Assembly: GCA_045580005.1 (NCBI GenBank)
Contig: JAZNMZ010000034.1
Coordinates: forward strand, 1-38,204
From: UMGS1052 sp045580005
GTDB lineage: Bacteria > Bacillota > Clostridia > Oscillospirales > CAG-382
Length of the DNA: 38,204 nucleotides
Reading direction: 5' to 3'
The notes below the pieces were generated by a model. The model made no database searches and was not told the DNA's origin. It saw nothing but the letters and a program-made list of their open reading frames with translations. This document shows, in pieces, positions 22,188-30,036 of this stretch (its first letter is position 1; every line of letters starts with the position of its first letter). A program made the position numbers and the translations under genes.

Positions 22188-23261
22188 TTAACCTACTACA
22201 TTGGCAGCGTAAATGTAAGGACAGTAGTTCTTCGGAGCAGCAAGAGGTCTTGCACCAAGTCTTAACTTTCTTGTGTCTTTGTCCTGGTCAAGCACAAACT
22301 TAGAAACACGCTTTGCAGCGTATGTCTTATAGTCTGTTGCGCCGTAATCAATCTGCGAAATCTGTCCGTACATCATATGTCCACATCCAGGAGCGGTAAC
22401 CATAGCGGATGTTGCAGGGAAGTATTTCTCTGTAACATTGTTATCGTTTACAAAGGTTTCGTTTACGCTGATAAGGTTAAGCATAAAGCCACCGAAATTA
22501 AGCGTACCCATATAAACAACACCGGGATAAGGGCTGAGCTGCTGACGGATTTCACCGATAATGATTCCGCTGTTCTTGTCAAGCAATCTCTGTACCTTTT
22601 CGTTGTCGAGGATTGCCGAAGCTGCATCTGTACCAAGTACAAGGTCAGCCGCAGGAAGTCCGCGATTAGAAAGCATAGTACACATTGCCTGAACATCACC
22701 GAAAATGTCGCCGTTTGCAGTGTCCCATTTATTTGCAACGGTGTATGTATGCTCTGTTGCATTATCATAGAACTTGATAATTCTTGATTCGCCAACGGTG
22801 TTTGCATCAAGATATTCCTGAATTGTACAACCATTGTTAATCATTGTCTGCACTGCCATCCATTCCTCACGGCGAGCAATGCGAACATCAAGCTCGGAAA
22901 GGTCTTTAAGCTGAAGTTTTGCAGCTCTTTCAGCAGGTGTGCTGCCGTTGAAAAGAGCTTCACCAAATCCGCGCTTTCTCAAATCATCAAGCGTAAGAAG
23001 TCTTGACGGTGCGATATAAGCGGGCTGGTATTCGTGAATCTCGTAGCCTCTGCGGTCAACAGGAATGTCGCCTACACGGGGAGCTACGAAACAAGCCATT
23101 TTTCTGTCGCCTTTCATATACTCAGTGAGTACCTTGTCGGCTGCGAAAATGTCCTCGGCGCCTGTGGGGAAGTATCTGTCGCGGAAGAAAGAAGCCTGCG
23201 GCACGATTTCCTCTGTAATCGCCATAAGGACATAGTTATCAAAAAAGTTTAATTCTGCCAT
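22188..23261 (-). CDS. Major capsid protein, lambda gpE family (357 aa)
   Basis: This is an HK97-fold shell protein of the lambda E type (Phage_cap_E). Family features include FRDRYFPTGAEDIFAADKVLTEYMKGDRKMACFVAPRVGDIPVDRRGYE in the first 75 residues, then IHEYQPAYIAPSRLLTLDDLRKRGFGEALFNG, and the late GYGQISQIDYG-like CGHMMYGQISQIDYGATDY segment. Length is near lambda E (341). It lies downstream of the decoration gene with a strong ribosome site. Confidence 0.95.
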   Translation of the reverse strand: MAELNFFDNYVLMAITEEIVPQASFFRDRYFPTGAEDIFAADKVLTEYMKGDRKMACFVAPRVGDIPVDRRGYEIHEYQPAYIAPSRLLTLDDLRKRGFGEALFNGSTPAERAAKLQLKDLSELDVRIARREEWMAVQTMINNGCTIQEYLDANTVGESRIIKFYDNATEHTYTVANKWDTANGDIFGDVQAMCTMLSNRGLPAADLVLGTDAASAILDNEKVQRLLDKNSGIIIGEIRQQLSPYPGVVYMGTLNFGGFMLNLISVNETFVNDNNVTEKYFPATSAMVTAPGCGHMMYGQISQIDYGATDYKTYAAKRVSKFVLDQDKDTRKLRLGARPLAAPKNYCPYIYAANVVG

Positions 23262-23275
23262 TTCTGTGTACCTCC

Positions 23276-23680
23276 TTAATTAGCAGCAGATGCGGCCTTG
23301 AACACAATATCGTACTTGCGGAGATTGTCGTAATCTTCGCCTGTCATTGTGTAGCCCTCTGCTACGATTGTTTTTGCTGTGTTAAAGCATCCCGCGGTAT
23401 ATACAGTTGCAATAACATCTTCGGATGTTCCGACAACGATATCATCACAAAGGATGCAGTCAGGAGTAAGTGTTTCATCACTTCCCGCAGTTGTACCAAG
23501 TACAACAAGTTTTCCGTCTCCGCCTGTGCCGGAGCTCATTGCAAGAATTGTACCTCTCGTGAGAGTGGTTTCTGCAGACATTTTGCGGATAGTCTTTCCG
23601 CGTACCTGTACCTTGGGAGTAACATCAGCAATTAAGCCGTCATACTCCATTTCGCCTACTTTTCTTGAAAGTTCAGACAT
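23276..23680 (-). CDS. Head decoration protein, lambda gpD-like (134 aa)
   Basis: This trimeric capsid-stabilising protein caps the lattice after expansion. The sequence TLTRGTILAMSSGTGGDGKLVVLGTTAGSDETLTPDCILCDDIVVGTSEDVIATVYTAGCFN is typical of the HDPD/lambda D family. Length is a little above lambda D (110). It lies between protease/scaffold and capsid, as in lambda. Confidence 0.9.
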   Translation of the reverse strand: MSELSRKVGEMEYDGLIADVTPKVQVRGKTIRKMSAETTLTRGTILAMSSGTGGDGKLVVLGTTAGSDETLTPDCILCDDIVVGTSEDVIATVYTAGCFNTAKTIVAEGYTMTGEDYDNLRKYDIVFKAASAAN

Positions 23681-23683
23681 TTC

Positions 23684-24121
23684 TTATTCCTCCTTCTTTC
23701 CGAGAGCCTTTGCTACTGCAGCTTTTGCGTTAGCCTGCTTCTGCTCGTCTGTTAATTCTGCACCGTCTGTCGGGTCAACCGGGTCTCCCGGAGCTGCACC
23801 AACATCCGCCGCACCTGATGCGCCTGCATCATCTTCAAGATTAGCCATAAATGTCTGGCCGTTTTTTGCCGCCTTTTTTGCAGCGCGGAATGCAAGCTCC
23901 TGTGCAGAACAAGCATCCTCACCATACTTGGCGGACTGAACAAGCTCGTTGTCGAACAAAGAAGCGACTTCGTCAATTTCTGCGAGTCTGTTTCTCTCGT
24001 CCTGAACGGCTTTTTTGACCGCGTCTGCATTATCTGCACTTACAGATGCACGAATGTCATTCTCCATCTGTGCGGTCAGGTCCGGAAACTCTCTACGGAG
24101 TTCCTCAACTGTGTTTGCCAT
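23684..24121 (-). CDS. Scaffold protein from an internal start, Nu3-like (145 aa)
   Basis: Inside the protease gene an in-frame ATG at 24121 has its own ribosome site GAAGGAGG with 7-base spacing. The product (MANTVEELRREFPDLTAQM...) is helical and acidic with an Ala/Asp/Pro-rich linker and a Lys-rich end (KAAVAKALGKKEE), as expected of a scaffold. Lambda makes Nu3 in the same way from the 3' part of gene C. Not proven from sequence alone, but the start is strong. Confidence 0.8.
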   Translation of the reverse strand: MANTVEELRREFPDLTAQMENDIRASVSADNADAVKKAVQDERNRLAEIDEVASLFDNELVQSAKYGEDACSAQELAFRAAKKAAKNGQTFMANLEDDAGASGAADVGAAPGDPVDPTDGAELTDEQKQANAKAAVAKALGKKEE

Positions 24122-24925
24122 AGTTATTCCTCCTTCTGTGGCTGCAGGGGTTGCCTGCTGATTAGAATTTATTGTCATATCCGAAGCACTTGCATCGGGA
24201 TTGACCGTTGGAATGTGGTCGGGTGCAAACATACCGGGAGTAAGGTGCATCTGTCGACCTTTTACAAATAGCGTGCGACCATCAGCACTTGCGGCAATGT
24301 CAAGAGGTTCTGCATCTTCCATAAGCTCGTCTGCAAACCCTTTTTCCAAAGCTTCTTTGCCTGTCATATAGGTCGTGTCGCTCATCATATGTGAAAGAAC
24401 GGTGTCTGTAAGACCGGTCTTTCTTTGGTAAATCGAAATCTGTGATTTGTCATACGCATCATTTGTCTTTGCCATATTACGCAGTTCGTCCGCGTTGTAA
24501 CCACCAAAAAGGAAGCACCAACACTTGTGAATCATAATAAGGCTTGACGGATTGACCTTTACTGTGTCGCAGGCGCACATAATAAGCGAGCCTCCTGACA
24601 TAGCAACACCGTCCACAATACAAGTAAGATTTGTGCCGGAATTAGCAAGTTCTCTTAATCTGTTGTGAATTAAAACAGAAACACCTGCATCTCCTCCGCA
24701 ACTGTTCATACGGATTGTGATGTTGGTGCATTTTTCGACCTGCTTCAAATCCTCCAAAAACTCACTTTCAATTATGTACTGTCCCTCAATCGGTTTTCCT
24801 GTCCACCAATCTGTGGGCTGTTGCTCAACAATATCGCCGTACATAGTAATTACGGCACTGCTGCCGTCAACCGTAGCCATTGCGTAAAAATCACGCTGAA
24901 TGTTTACTGCAAATGGTTTACTCAT
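23684..24925 (-). CDS. Prohead protease-scaffold fusion, ClpP/S49 type, lambda gpC-like (413 aa)
   Basis: This serine protease matures the prohead. Residues about 50-195 are a ClpP-like domain: IRMNSCGGDAG (oxyanion region), catalytic Ser in VDGVAMSGGSLIMCACD, and catalytic His in LIMIHKCWCFLFGG, then MMSDTTYMTGKEALEKGFADEL. A linker leads to the C-terminal scaffold (from about residue 269). I take the ATG at 24925 after GAAGGAG, overlapping the portal stop; two ATGs upstream lie in or before the ribosome site. The layout matches lambda C. Confidence 0.92.
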   Translation of the reverse strand: MSKPFAVNIQRDFYAMATVDGSSAVITMYGDIVEQQPTDWWTGKPIEGQYIIESEFLEDLKQVEKCTNITIRMNSCGGDAGVSVLIHNRLRELANSGTNLTCIVDGVAMSGGSLIMCACDTVKVNPSSLIMIHKCWCFLFGGYNADELRNMAKTNDAYDKSQISIYQRKTGLTDTVLSHMMSDTTYMTGKEALEKGFADELMEDAEPLDIAASADGRTLFVKGRQMHLTPGMFAPDHIPTVNPDASASDMTINSNQQATPAATEGGITMANTVEELRREFPDLTAQMENDIRASVSADNADAVKKAVQDERNRLAEIDEVASLFDNELVQSAKYGEDACSAQELAFRAAKKAAKNGQTFMANLEDDAGASGAADVGAAPGDPVDPTDGAELTDEQKQANAKAAVAKALGKKEE

Positions 24926-26525
24926 TGTCTCCATCTCCTTCGTCATCAGAATTCTTTATCTTCACGGGCTGATTTGCGCCCGCCTTGCTTAACATCTCAT
25001 TTTCAAGAGCCAACTGTTCGGCATTCTCCGTCCAATCACCACCGCCAAGCTCTCTTGTAGCCTGTTCGTGAGTTTTAATACCCTTGTTGATAAGGAGAAT
25101 TTGCGCCTCGGCTTCTTTTTTCGGGTCAAGCTGCCCCTGAATAGGTCCTCTCCAATTCGCGCCACACCAAGCCTCGCGAACAAGCGGATCATCAAAAAAT
25201 CCAGGTGCCTTTATTCTGCCGATTGCAACCGCTTCCGCAAGCCATATTTCATAAATAGGCTGACACATATCGTCCACAAACCATTTACGACGCATCTTAA
25301 AGCCTTCCCAAGCCTCAAGTAATGCACCTCTGCTTGCCGAATAGCTTGAATTAAATTCCTTGATAAGCACATCATACGGAATTTCAAGCCCAGCACCAAC
25401 GAGCCTACACAATGTTTTTACAAAGGTTTCAAAGCCTGCCGTTGGGATGTTCGGGTTTCCAAAATGTACGGATTCTCCCTCTGCAAGATGTATTACCGTT
25501 CCCGGCGCCATCTCGTACTCGTTCTCACTTTCCGAAATGTTGTCCTCGGATGGATTTTCTCCGGGTACTCCGTCAATGTCTCCGCTTCCTACTTCGTTAA
25601 TAGGAATAGCATTAGGGTCTGTTTCGGTCTGTATCCACGCAGTAAAGAATGATTGAACAAGAGCCGCCATCAGTTCGCTTTCTGTGTATCTGCGTAACTG
25701 CAAAAGAGGCTCAATGACCTGTGCAAGATACGGCACACCGCGGTATTGGTCGGGGCGCTCGCTATCCATTATGTGCAGGATGTTCGGAAGTCCTGTCTTT
25801 TCTCCGTATGCGGTAACACGCGTCCATGTGGCTTTGTCAGCTGCGGTTTGATAAGGGTATATGTTGCAGATATAATAAGCAACCACCTGACCGTTGGAAT
25901 CAACCTCAACACCGTCATAGATTTTATTTCCTGCGCCCGGTTGCCCGTCGGGTACAGTTCCCTCATTGAGTGCCGAGCCTGCATACCCTCCGCGATACTG
26001 TGCAGGAGTGCTGACACGGTCTGCCTCAATTATGTGTAGCCTAAGCGTGTAGGGATTTGTCGGTGTAGCCTTATGTCGCTTTATAAGAACAAACACATCC
26101 CCGGACAGTAACCACGATTTCAAGCAAAGTTGTTCCAATCCCTCAAAGTTGTTAAGACCGAGCGCATCACAGTTTTGCTTTTTGCTCGACCACAAACGGA
26201 ATTCAGCCTCTGTTTTCCTTTGCCACTCTTTCGCGGTTTCGGGAGTGATGCCGAGCACATCTCTTTCTACTGCGCTTTTCAGCGTGAGGCCTGTTCCGAC
26301 AATCTTTGTTCGGTTGGTATTGATTGCAGCCGTAGCAACGGGAGCAGCCATATACAACATCCTTGAACGCTGACGAAGCGTTTGATTGTTTTGGTTAATG
26401 TCCTCGTTAGGCGAGCCACTGTTTGGGAAAAAACTTTTTAATGCTCTGCGCACAAAACTTGCACCGGCATCACTATATCCTTTAGCCTGATGCGAGGAGC
26501 GCCTTTTTGCTTTGTTTTTGCTCAA
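24918..26525 (-). CDS. Portal protein, lambda gpB family (535 aa)
   Basis: The dodecameric portal, through which DNA enters and leaves. Family features of Phage_portal_2 include RSRMLYMAAPVATAAINTNRTKIVGTGLTLKSAV near the N terminus, HIIEADRVSTP, ILHIMDSERPDQYRGVPYLAQVIEPLLQLRRYTESEL, and YDVLIKEFNSSYSASRGALLEAWEGFKMRR. Length matches lambda B (533). The start is a TTG at 26525, 9 bases after GGAGG; this weak start may limit portal levels. The end overlaps the protease gene. Confidence 0.95.
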   Translation of the reverse strand: MSKNKAKRRSSHQAKGYSDAGASFVRRALKSFFPNSGSPNEDINQNNQTLRQRSRMLYMAAPVATAAINTNRTKIVGTGLTLKSAVERDVLGITPETAKEWQRKTEAEFRLWSSKKQNCDALGLNNFEGLEQLCLKSWLLSGDVFVLIKRHKATPTNPYTLRLHIIEADRVSTPAQYRGGYAGSALNEGTVPDGQPGAGNKIYDGVEVDSNGQVVAYYICNIYPYQTAADKATWTRVTAYGEKTGLPNILHIMDSERPDQYRGVPYLAQVIEPLLQLRRYTESELMAALVQSFFTAWIQTETDPNAIPINEVGSGDIDGVPGENPSEDNISESENEYEMAPGTVIHLAEGESVHFGNPNIPTAGFETFVKTLCRLVGAGLEIPYDVLIKEFNSSYSASRGALLEAWEGFKMRRKWFVDDMCQPIYEIWLAEAVAIGRIKAPGFFDDPLVREAWCGANWRGPIQGQLDPKKEAEAQILLINKGIKTHEQATRELGGGDWTENAEQLALENEMLSKAGANQPVKIKNSDDEGDGDNE

Positions 26526-26559
26526 TGTTTATCGCCTCCATAACATTAAAAATATATAA

Positions 26560-26608
26560 CGGATTGCCCGAACAGCGAAAGGAGCAACAAACTCTGTCGG
26601 GCAGTCCG
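26560..26608 (-). repeat. Long hairpin between gpW-like and portal genes
   Basis: A 12-position stem (26560-26571 with 26597-26608, one wobble) is followed on the minus strand by TTATATATTTTT just before the portal ribosome site. A second small hairpin with a GCAA loop lies at 26616-26629. Together they could attenuate transcription into portal or mark RNA processing. Confidence 0.55.
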
Positions 26609-26639
26609 TGGTAAAGCTCCTTGCGGAGCGAATACCCGA

Positions 26640-26894
26640 CTACCAATCACGCGGAATAACGCCGAATGCTTTCCGCGGTCTTTTGTTTGATAAAAGAGCC
26701 GTGAGTTCGTCAACTTTTTTCTCCGCTTCTTTTATCTCGTCTTTAAGTGACGGTAAATCAAATCTTGTGAGCTGACGGTCATCAATGGTGTAGCTTTTTA
26801 CGCCACCGTCAACTAATGCCAAATATGCAGCTCTCAACTTCGAGAGCGCACTTTTCCAAAATTCAAGTCTTGCCTTAATCTCTGTTTTATCCAT
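26640..26894 (-). CDS. Head-tail joining protein, lambda gpW-like (84 aa)
   Basis: This small alpha-helical protein (about residues 1-30 and 45-72 helical, with a short beta hairpin KSYTIDDRQLTRFD between) matches the gpW layout. The SYTIDDRQLTR and DLPSLKDEI pieces parallel the lambda RRVEFTATSVSDLKKYI region. In lambda, gpW lies between A and B and caps the packaged portal; here it lies between TerL and portal too. Confidence 0.8.
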   Translation of the reverse strand: MDKTEIKARLEFWKSALSKLRAAYLALVDGGVKSYTIDDRQLTRFDLPSLKDEIKEAEKKVDELTALLSNKRPRKAFGVIPRDW

Positions 26895-26912
26895 TTTCTA
26901 CACCTCACTTTG

Positions 26913-27125
26913 CTATTTGAAAATCTTCCCGGATTCTGTATGCCGAAGCTCAATTCGGTTTATAAGTTCAAAACCTGATTCCCGGATGATAAATTTCAAA
27001 ACATCTATCAAAAAGCTGCATTTCTTATCAAGCTTGTTTTCAGCTTTAATAACAGCTTTTGTTCCCTCATAAGCGGTAGGGTCAGGATAACCCTCGCTAT
27101 TGAAAAACGGATTGTCTTTTGACAT
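26913..27125 (-). CDS. Small hypothetical protein between TerL and gpW-like (70 aa)
   Basis: The ATG at 27125 follows GGAGG by 8 bases. The N terminus (SKDNPFFNSEGYPDPTAYEG) looks disordered; the rest is a short helical domain (KLDKKCSFLIDVLKFIIRESGFELINRIELRH). I do not recognise it. Its position in the packaging cluster suggests a role in packaging or head joining. Confidence 0.6.
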   Translation of the reverse strand: MSKDNPFFNSEGYPDPTAYEGTKAVIKAENKLDKKCSFLIDVLKFIIRESGFELINRIELRHTESGKIFK

Positions 27126-27144
27126 TTTATCCACCTCCCGCAGA

Positions 27145-29070
27145 TTACCAACTATCGTAAAATTTGTTTAGATTACTGCCTTTTTTCTTTTTCGGCTGTT
27201 GTGTCCTGGTCGCAACCGCCACAGGAGCCGTTGCAACATTGTTTACAGGCGCTTGATGACGAGCCGCCTTTAATCTCCTGTCCGTTTCATCCAAATTGGC
27301 AGGAAGAGCCTTAAAAGCCGCCATAGCGTAATTGCGACAGTCAAGAGCTTCGTTTCTTTCGTGTCCGGGAATTTTCTCCCACACCCAAGGCTGCTTTTTC
27401 TCTTTCTTGTAAACCAAATGCTCCGACAAAAGCCCTGCAAAGTATGCAGAGCCGTAATCGTCTCTTTTGGGGAAATGACAGTATTTTGAGCCGGGAGTTT
27501 GAACGCTTAGGTTATCCATAATGATTTGCTTGCCTGAGTCAACTCCAAGCTGATATTGCCAACAAGTGCCGACCGCCCTTTGATTTATAACAATCTTTTG
27601 TTTTTTCGGTGGTGCGGTAAATGGTTTGTCGGGACCTGCCATACCTTTTATGCAGAATACTTTTTTGCCGATACGCGCCCGGCATTGTAAACGGACATCT
27701 TGTGTAAAATGTCCGCCCTCGTCCACAAAGGTCATACTGATACGAAGCCCGACATCATCCTCGAATCTGTATATATGGTCTATGACATCATCAAGGGCGC
27801 TCCAAGTTTCCTTGTCATCAGGTCGTCCCATTATGATGCCTTTCTTAATACCCCAAGTTTCTCCGAAATGCCCGTGTCCCAATACCTCATATTCAAGACG
27901 GTCATCCTGTGTATCAACACCGCAAGTCAGAACGAGAACACCGTCCGGGAGTTCCGCAGGATATTCTTCACGGCGAGCCATTAAGCTATCTTCGTCTTGC
28001 AGGTCGCCTCTGTCCTCCCAAAGCTCACCAAAGCAGGTGTTATAAACAACTTGCATTTTCTTCGTTGAGCCAATCGCATTGAGGTATTTAAGGATGATGG
28101 ATTTCCAAGTCGCCCATTGGCTGACAAAAGCATTGAGCCAAAATGAACGCGTACCATTGTTGTAAGCATCAGGATTTTCAGCCTCCCATCTGGCGGGCTG
28201 TCTTTTCATTTCTAACTCATTGGAGATGCAACCACATCCGGGGCAGATATAAAAAATATTTGATACGGTGTATGTCTTTTTGCCTGCAACCTCTTTTTCC
28301 TCCGAATCATAGCGGATGTTCTCCCACTTGATTTCGTGATATTCTTCGCAGTTCGGACACTTTGTTTTCCACCGTTCCATTGTGCCTGTTGCAAAAGATG
28401 CCTCAATCGCACTCGCGTTCTTTATGGTCGGTGTCGATACCTCAACGGCTTTTGCATTGTAGAATGTTGTCTGTCTTGCCATAGCCAAGTCCCAAGGGTC
28501 GCCCTCGTTGCCGGCTGACAAAGCCCAACGGTCTCGCTCGTCTCCGAATACATAACGGATTGGCTTTGATGCCAGGGCGTGAGCTTCGGTTGAGCCGCAA
28601 AGTGTAAGTATTCCGCCGGGATAGGTTTTTTGTAATATAGTGTTTCCGCTATCTCGGCTCTTTGGGTCGCTGACTTTCTTTTTCAGCGTAGGACAATCTC
28701 GTATCATAGGCGCAATACGGAGTTTTGAATACTCCTTTGCATCTATTGTTGTAGGGTGTACAAACAAAATGCTTCCGGGGTCTTGGTCTATGATGTACCC
28801 GATAGCATTGTTCAAAAATTCGGATTTTCCGACCTGTGAAGCCGCAACCATAACAATATGGTTTACTTTCGGGTCTGTGAATGAATCCATAACCTCTTTG
28901 AGATACGGTGTTCTTTCAGTTCTCCACGGTCCAGGCTCGGCAGCACTCTCGGCAGACAATCGGCGCTTTGCTTCCGCCCATTGTGTAACGGTCATATCGT
29001 CAGGCGGTATCATACCGCGTATTGCTTTGGAGATTGCTTTGTTGAGACGAGCTACATCCTTATTCGTCAT
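27145..29070 (-). CDS. Terminase large subunit, lambda gpA family (642 aa)
   Basis: This ATPase/nuclease packages DNA and cuts cos ends. The Walker-A-like motif AASQVGKSE is at residues 76-84, matching the unusual lambda gpA motif in both form and position (lambda 76-84). Other family blocks are FVHPTTIDAKEYSKLRIAPMIRD, YVFGDERDRW (Walker B region), a zinc site (CPNCEEYH ... CPGCGC), and nuclease residues in LTCGVDTQDDRLEYEV and FVDEGGHFTQDV. I chose the ATG at 29070, overlapping the TerS end; the total of 642 residues equals lambda gpA within one residue. This family implies cos packaging. Confidence 0.95.
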   Translation of the reverse strand: MTNKDVARLNKAISKAIRGMIPPDDMTVTQWAEAKRRLSAESAAEPGPWRTERTPYLKEVMDSFTDPKVNHIVMVAASQVGKSEFLNNAIGYIIDQDPGSILFVHPTTIDAKEYSKLRIAPMIRDCPTLKKKVSDPKSRDSGNTILQKTYPGGILTLCGSTEAHALASKPIRYVFGDERDRWALSAGNEGDPWDLAMARQTTFYNAKAVEVSTPTIKNASAIEASFATGTMERWKTKCPNCEEYHEIKWENIRYDSEEKEVAGKKTYTVSNIFYICPGCGCISNELEMKRQPARWEAENPDAYNNGTRSFWLNAFVSQWATWKSIILKYLNAIGSTKKMQVVYNTCFGELWEDRGDLQDEDSLMARREEYPAELPDGVLVLTCGVDTQDDRLEYEVLGHGHFGETWGIKKGIIMGRPDDKETWSALDDVIDHIYRFEDDVGLRISMTFVDEGGHFTQDVRLQCRARIGKKVFCIKGMAGPDKPFTAPPKKQKIVINQRAVGTCWQYQLGVDSGKQIIMDNLSVQTPGSKYCHFPKRDDYGSAYFAGLLSEHLVYKKEKKQPWVWEKIPGHERNEALDCRNYAMAAFKALPANLDETDRRLKAARHQAPVNNVATAPVAVATRTQQPKKKKGSNLNKFYDSW

Positions 29071-29611
29071 CAATATCACTCTCCGACATATCCCAAGCCT
29101 TTCGCTCGCGCACACGCTCCTCATATTTCTTTGGGTCGTATTTATATTCCGCAAGCTCGCTCATTACCTTGTAAACCTCTTTGCGAATTATCTCGGAGGC
29201 TTCGGCAGGAGTTTGAGCCGCAGCTGTATCAACCGCCAATCGTCCGGGCAGGGCAACAAGCATTCCGCGTATTGCAAAAATCAAATCCTCCGTCATATCT
29301 GCCACATCTTCGCTACGGTGCATTTTACCTTGAAGCTCTTGAGCCTCCATAACTGCGACAATGGCTTTGGCTTTCTTTATGCTAACCTCTGCATCCTGTC
29401 TTGCTTTGTCCTGTTGTGATATGTCCTTTTCTTTGGAGGAGAGGAAAGCAATATATCTCTGTACCGACTCCGCCAAATTGAAACTGCCACGCTTTACCGC
29501 GACAATCGTTCCGTCCTGTGCCATCTGCTGCACTCTGCGAGCAGTAACACCAAGAATTGAGGCAAGTTCTGTTGTGCTTACCTCTGTACTGTCTGTAATC
29601 TTTTCAGCCAT
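29060..29611 (-). CDS. Terminase small subunit, Nu1-like (183 aa)
   Basis: It has an N-terminal winged helix-turn-helix (STTELASILGVTARRVQQMAQDGTIVAVKRGSFNLAESVQRYIAFL) of the Nu1 type, which binds cosB in lambda. A coiled coil (about residues 60-100) and a C-terminal part that should bind TerL follow. Length is close to lambda Nu1 (181). The strong start (AAGGAG) is preceded by a long non-coding region that is likely its own binding target. Confidence 0.9.
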   Translation of the reverse strand: MAEKITDSTEVSTTELASILGVTARRVQQMAQDGTIVAVKRGSFNLAESVQRYIAFLSSKEKDISQQDKARQDAEVSIKKAKAIVAVMEAQELQGKMHRSEDVADMTEDLIFAIRGMLVALPGRLAVDTAAAQTPAEASEIIRKEVYKVMSELAEYKYDPKKYEERVRERKAWDMSESDIDDE

Positions 29612-29671
29612 AAGTTGCTCCTTTCCTCGTTATTTCTTACGAAAACATACAAGTTATTGCGGATTTTTCTC

Positions 29672-29723
29672 AATTCGTTCCGATATTTGCTAAAATATTA
29701 CGCTTTTTCTCCGAATTGTTCCG
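29672..29723. repeat. Two near-direct repeats upstream of TerS
   Basis: AATTCGTTCCG (29672-29682) and AATTGTTCCG (29714-29723) are spaced about 42 bases, close to four helical turns. They lie 60-110 bases upstream of the terS start. They may be TerS or regulator binding sites; this is inferred. Confidence 0.35.
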
Positions 29724-29742
29724 TTTACCTCATATCGTTTTC

Positions 29743-29770
29743 TGTATGGTATTGTCTAAAGTACCATACA
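29743..29770. promoter_or_regulatory. Perfect 9-bp dyad upstream of TerS, operator-like
   Basis: TGTATGGTA (29743-29751) and TACCATACA (29762-29770) flank a 10-base spacer, so the half sites are about two turns apart centre to centre. It lies in the late-operon leader, so it could be an operator for a late regulator or a terminase binding site. Confidence 0.6.
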
Positions 29771-29828
29771 ATTTTTGTGTAATGCGTAACGAAATGACCG
29801 ATTTTTGCCTTACTAACTGAGCTTTTTT

Positions 29829-29869
29829 CGGGGTCGACGAGCCCGCGGTGCTTGGGGGTGGGTCGTCAC
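29829..29869. other. Candidate cos region: GC-rich block with imperfect dyad
   Basis: This short GC-rich stretch lies within an AT-rich leader upstream of TerS. Arms GACGA (29836-29840) and TCGTC (29863-29867) flank a GC core with CCCGCGG and GGGGGTGGG. Lambda-type terminases (both subunits present here) cut a dyad in such a place. The exact nick positions cannot be read from the sequence. Confidence 0.4.
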
Positions 29870-29906
29870 AGTACCTTTTTGACCTCGAATCAGCTCTCAT
29901 TTTTGC

Positions 29907-29963
29907 GCTGATGGCAGGACTTGAACCTGCATTGCCTGTCTCTTGCCATTGAGCTACATCAGC
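29907..29963 (-). ncRNA. tRNA-like element lacking the anticodon arm (57 nt)
   Basis: On the minus strand a perfect 7-bp acceptor stem (GCTGATG/CATCAGC) encloses TA, a D arm (CTC AATGGCAA GAG, with the conserved GG) and a perfect T arm (GCAGG TTCAAGT CCTGC). Between the D and T arms there are only 9 bases (ACAGGCAAT) where an anticodon arm plus variable loop should be. It does not encode CCA. It cannot decode a codon. It may be a decayed tRNA or a tRNA-mimic RNA. Confidence 0.75.
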
Positions 29964-29980
29964 ATATGTGTATATAACAA

Positions 29981-30025
29981 GGAGCAGACACGCAAGCTTT
30001 GTTGTTCTGCCTACGCATCCGCTCC
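29981..30025 (-). terminator. Long hairpin after the ParB/PP-loop operon
   Basis: A 16-position RNA stem (GGAGCGGATGCGTAGG with CTTGCGTGTCTGCTCC, several G-U pairs) with a 13-base loop ends in TTGTTATATA on the minus strand. It lies just past the stop of the last operon gene and before the tRNA-like element. It is a likely terminator with a weak T tract. Confidence 0.65.
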
Positions 30026-30036
30026 ATTATTATTGG

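Noticed and set aside
28640..29419. 259-codon plus-strand ORF antisense to the terminase genes
   Set aside because: It is a shadow of the TerL and TerS frames. The minus-strand proteins have clear family motifs, and this frame has no ribosome site or recognisable domain.
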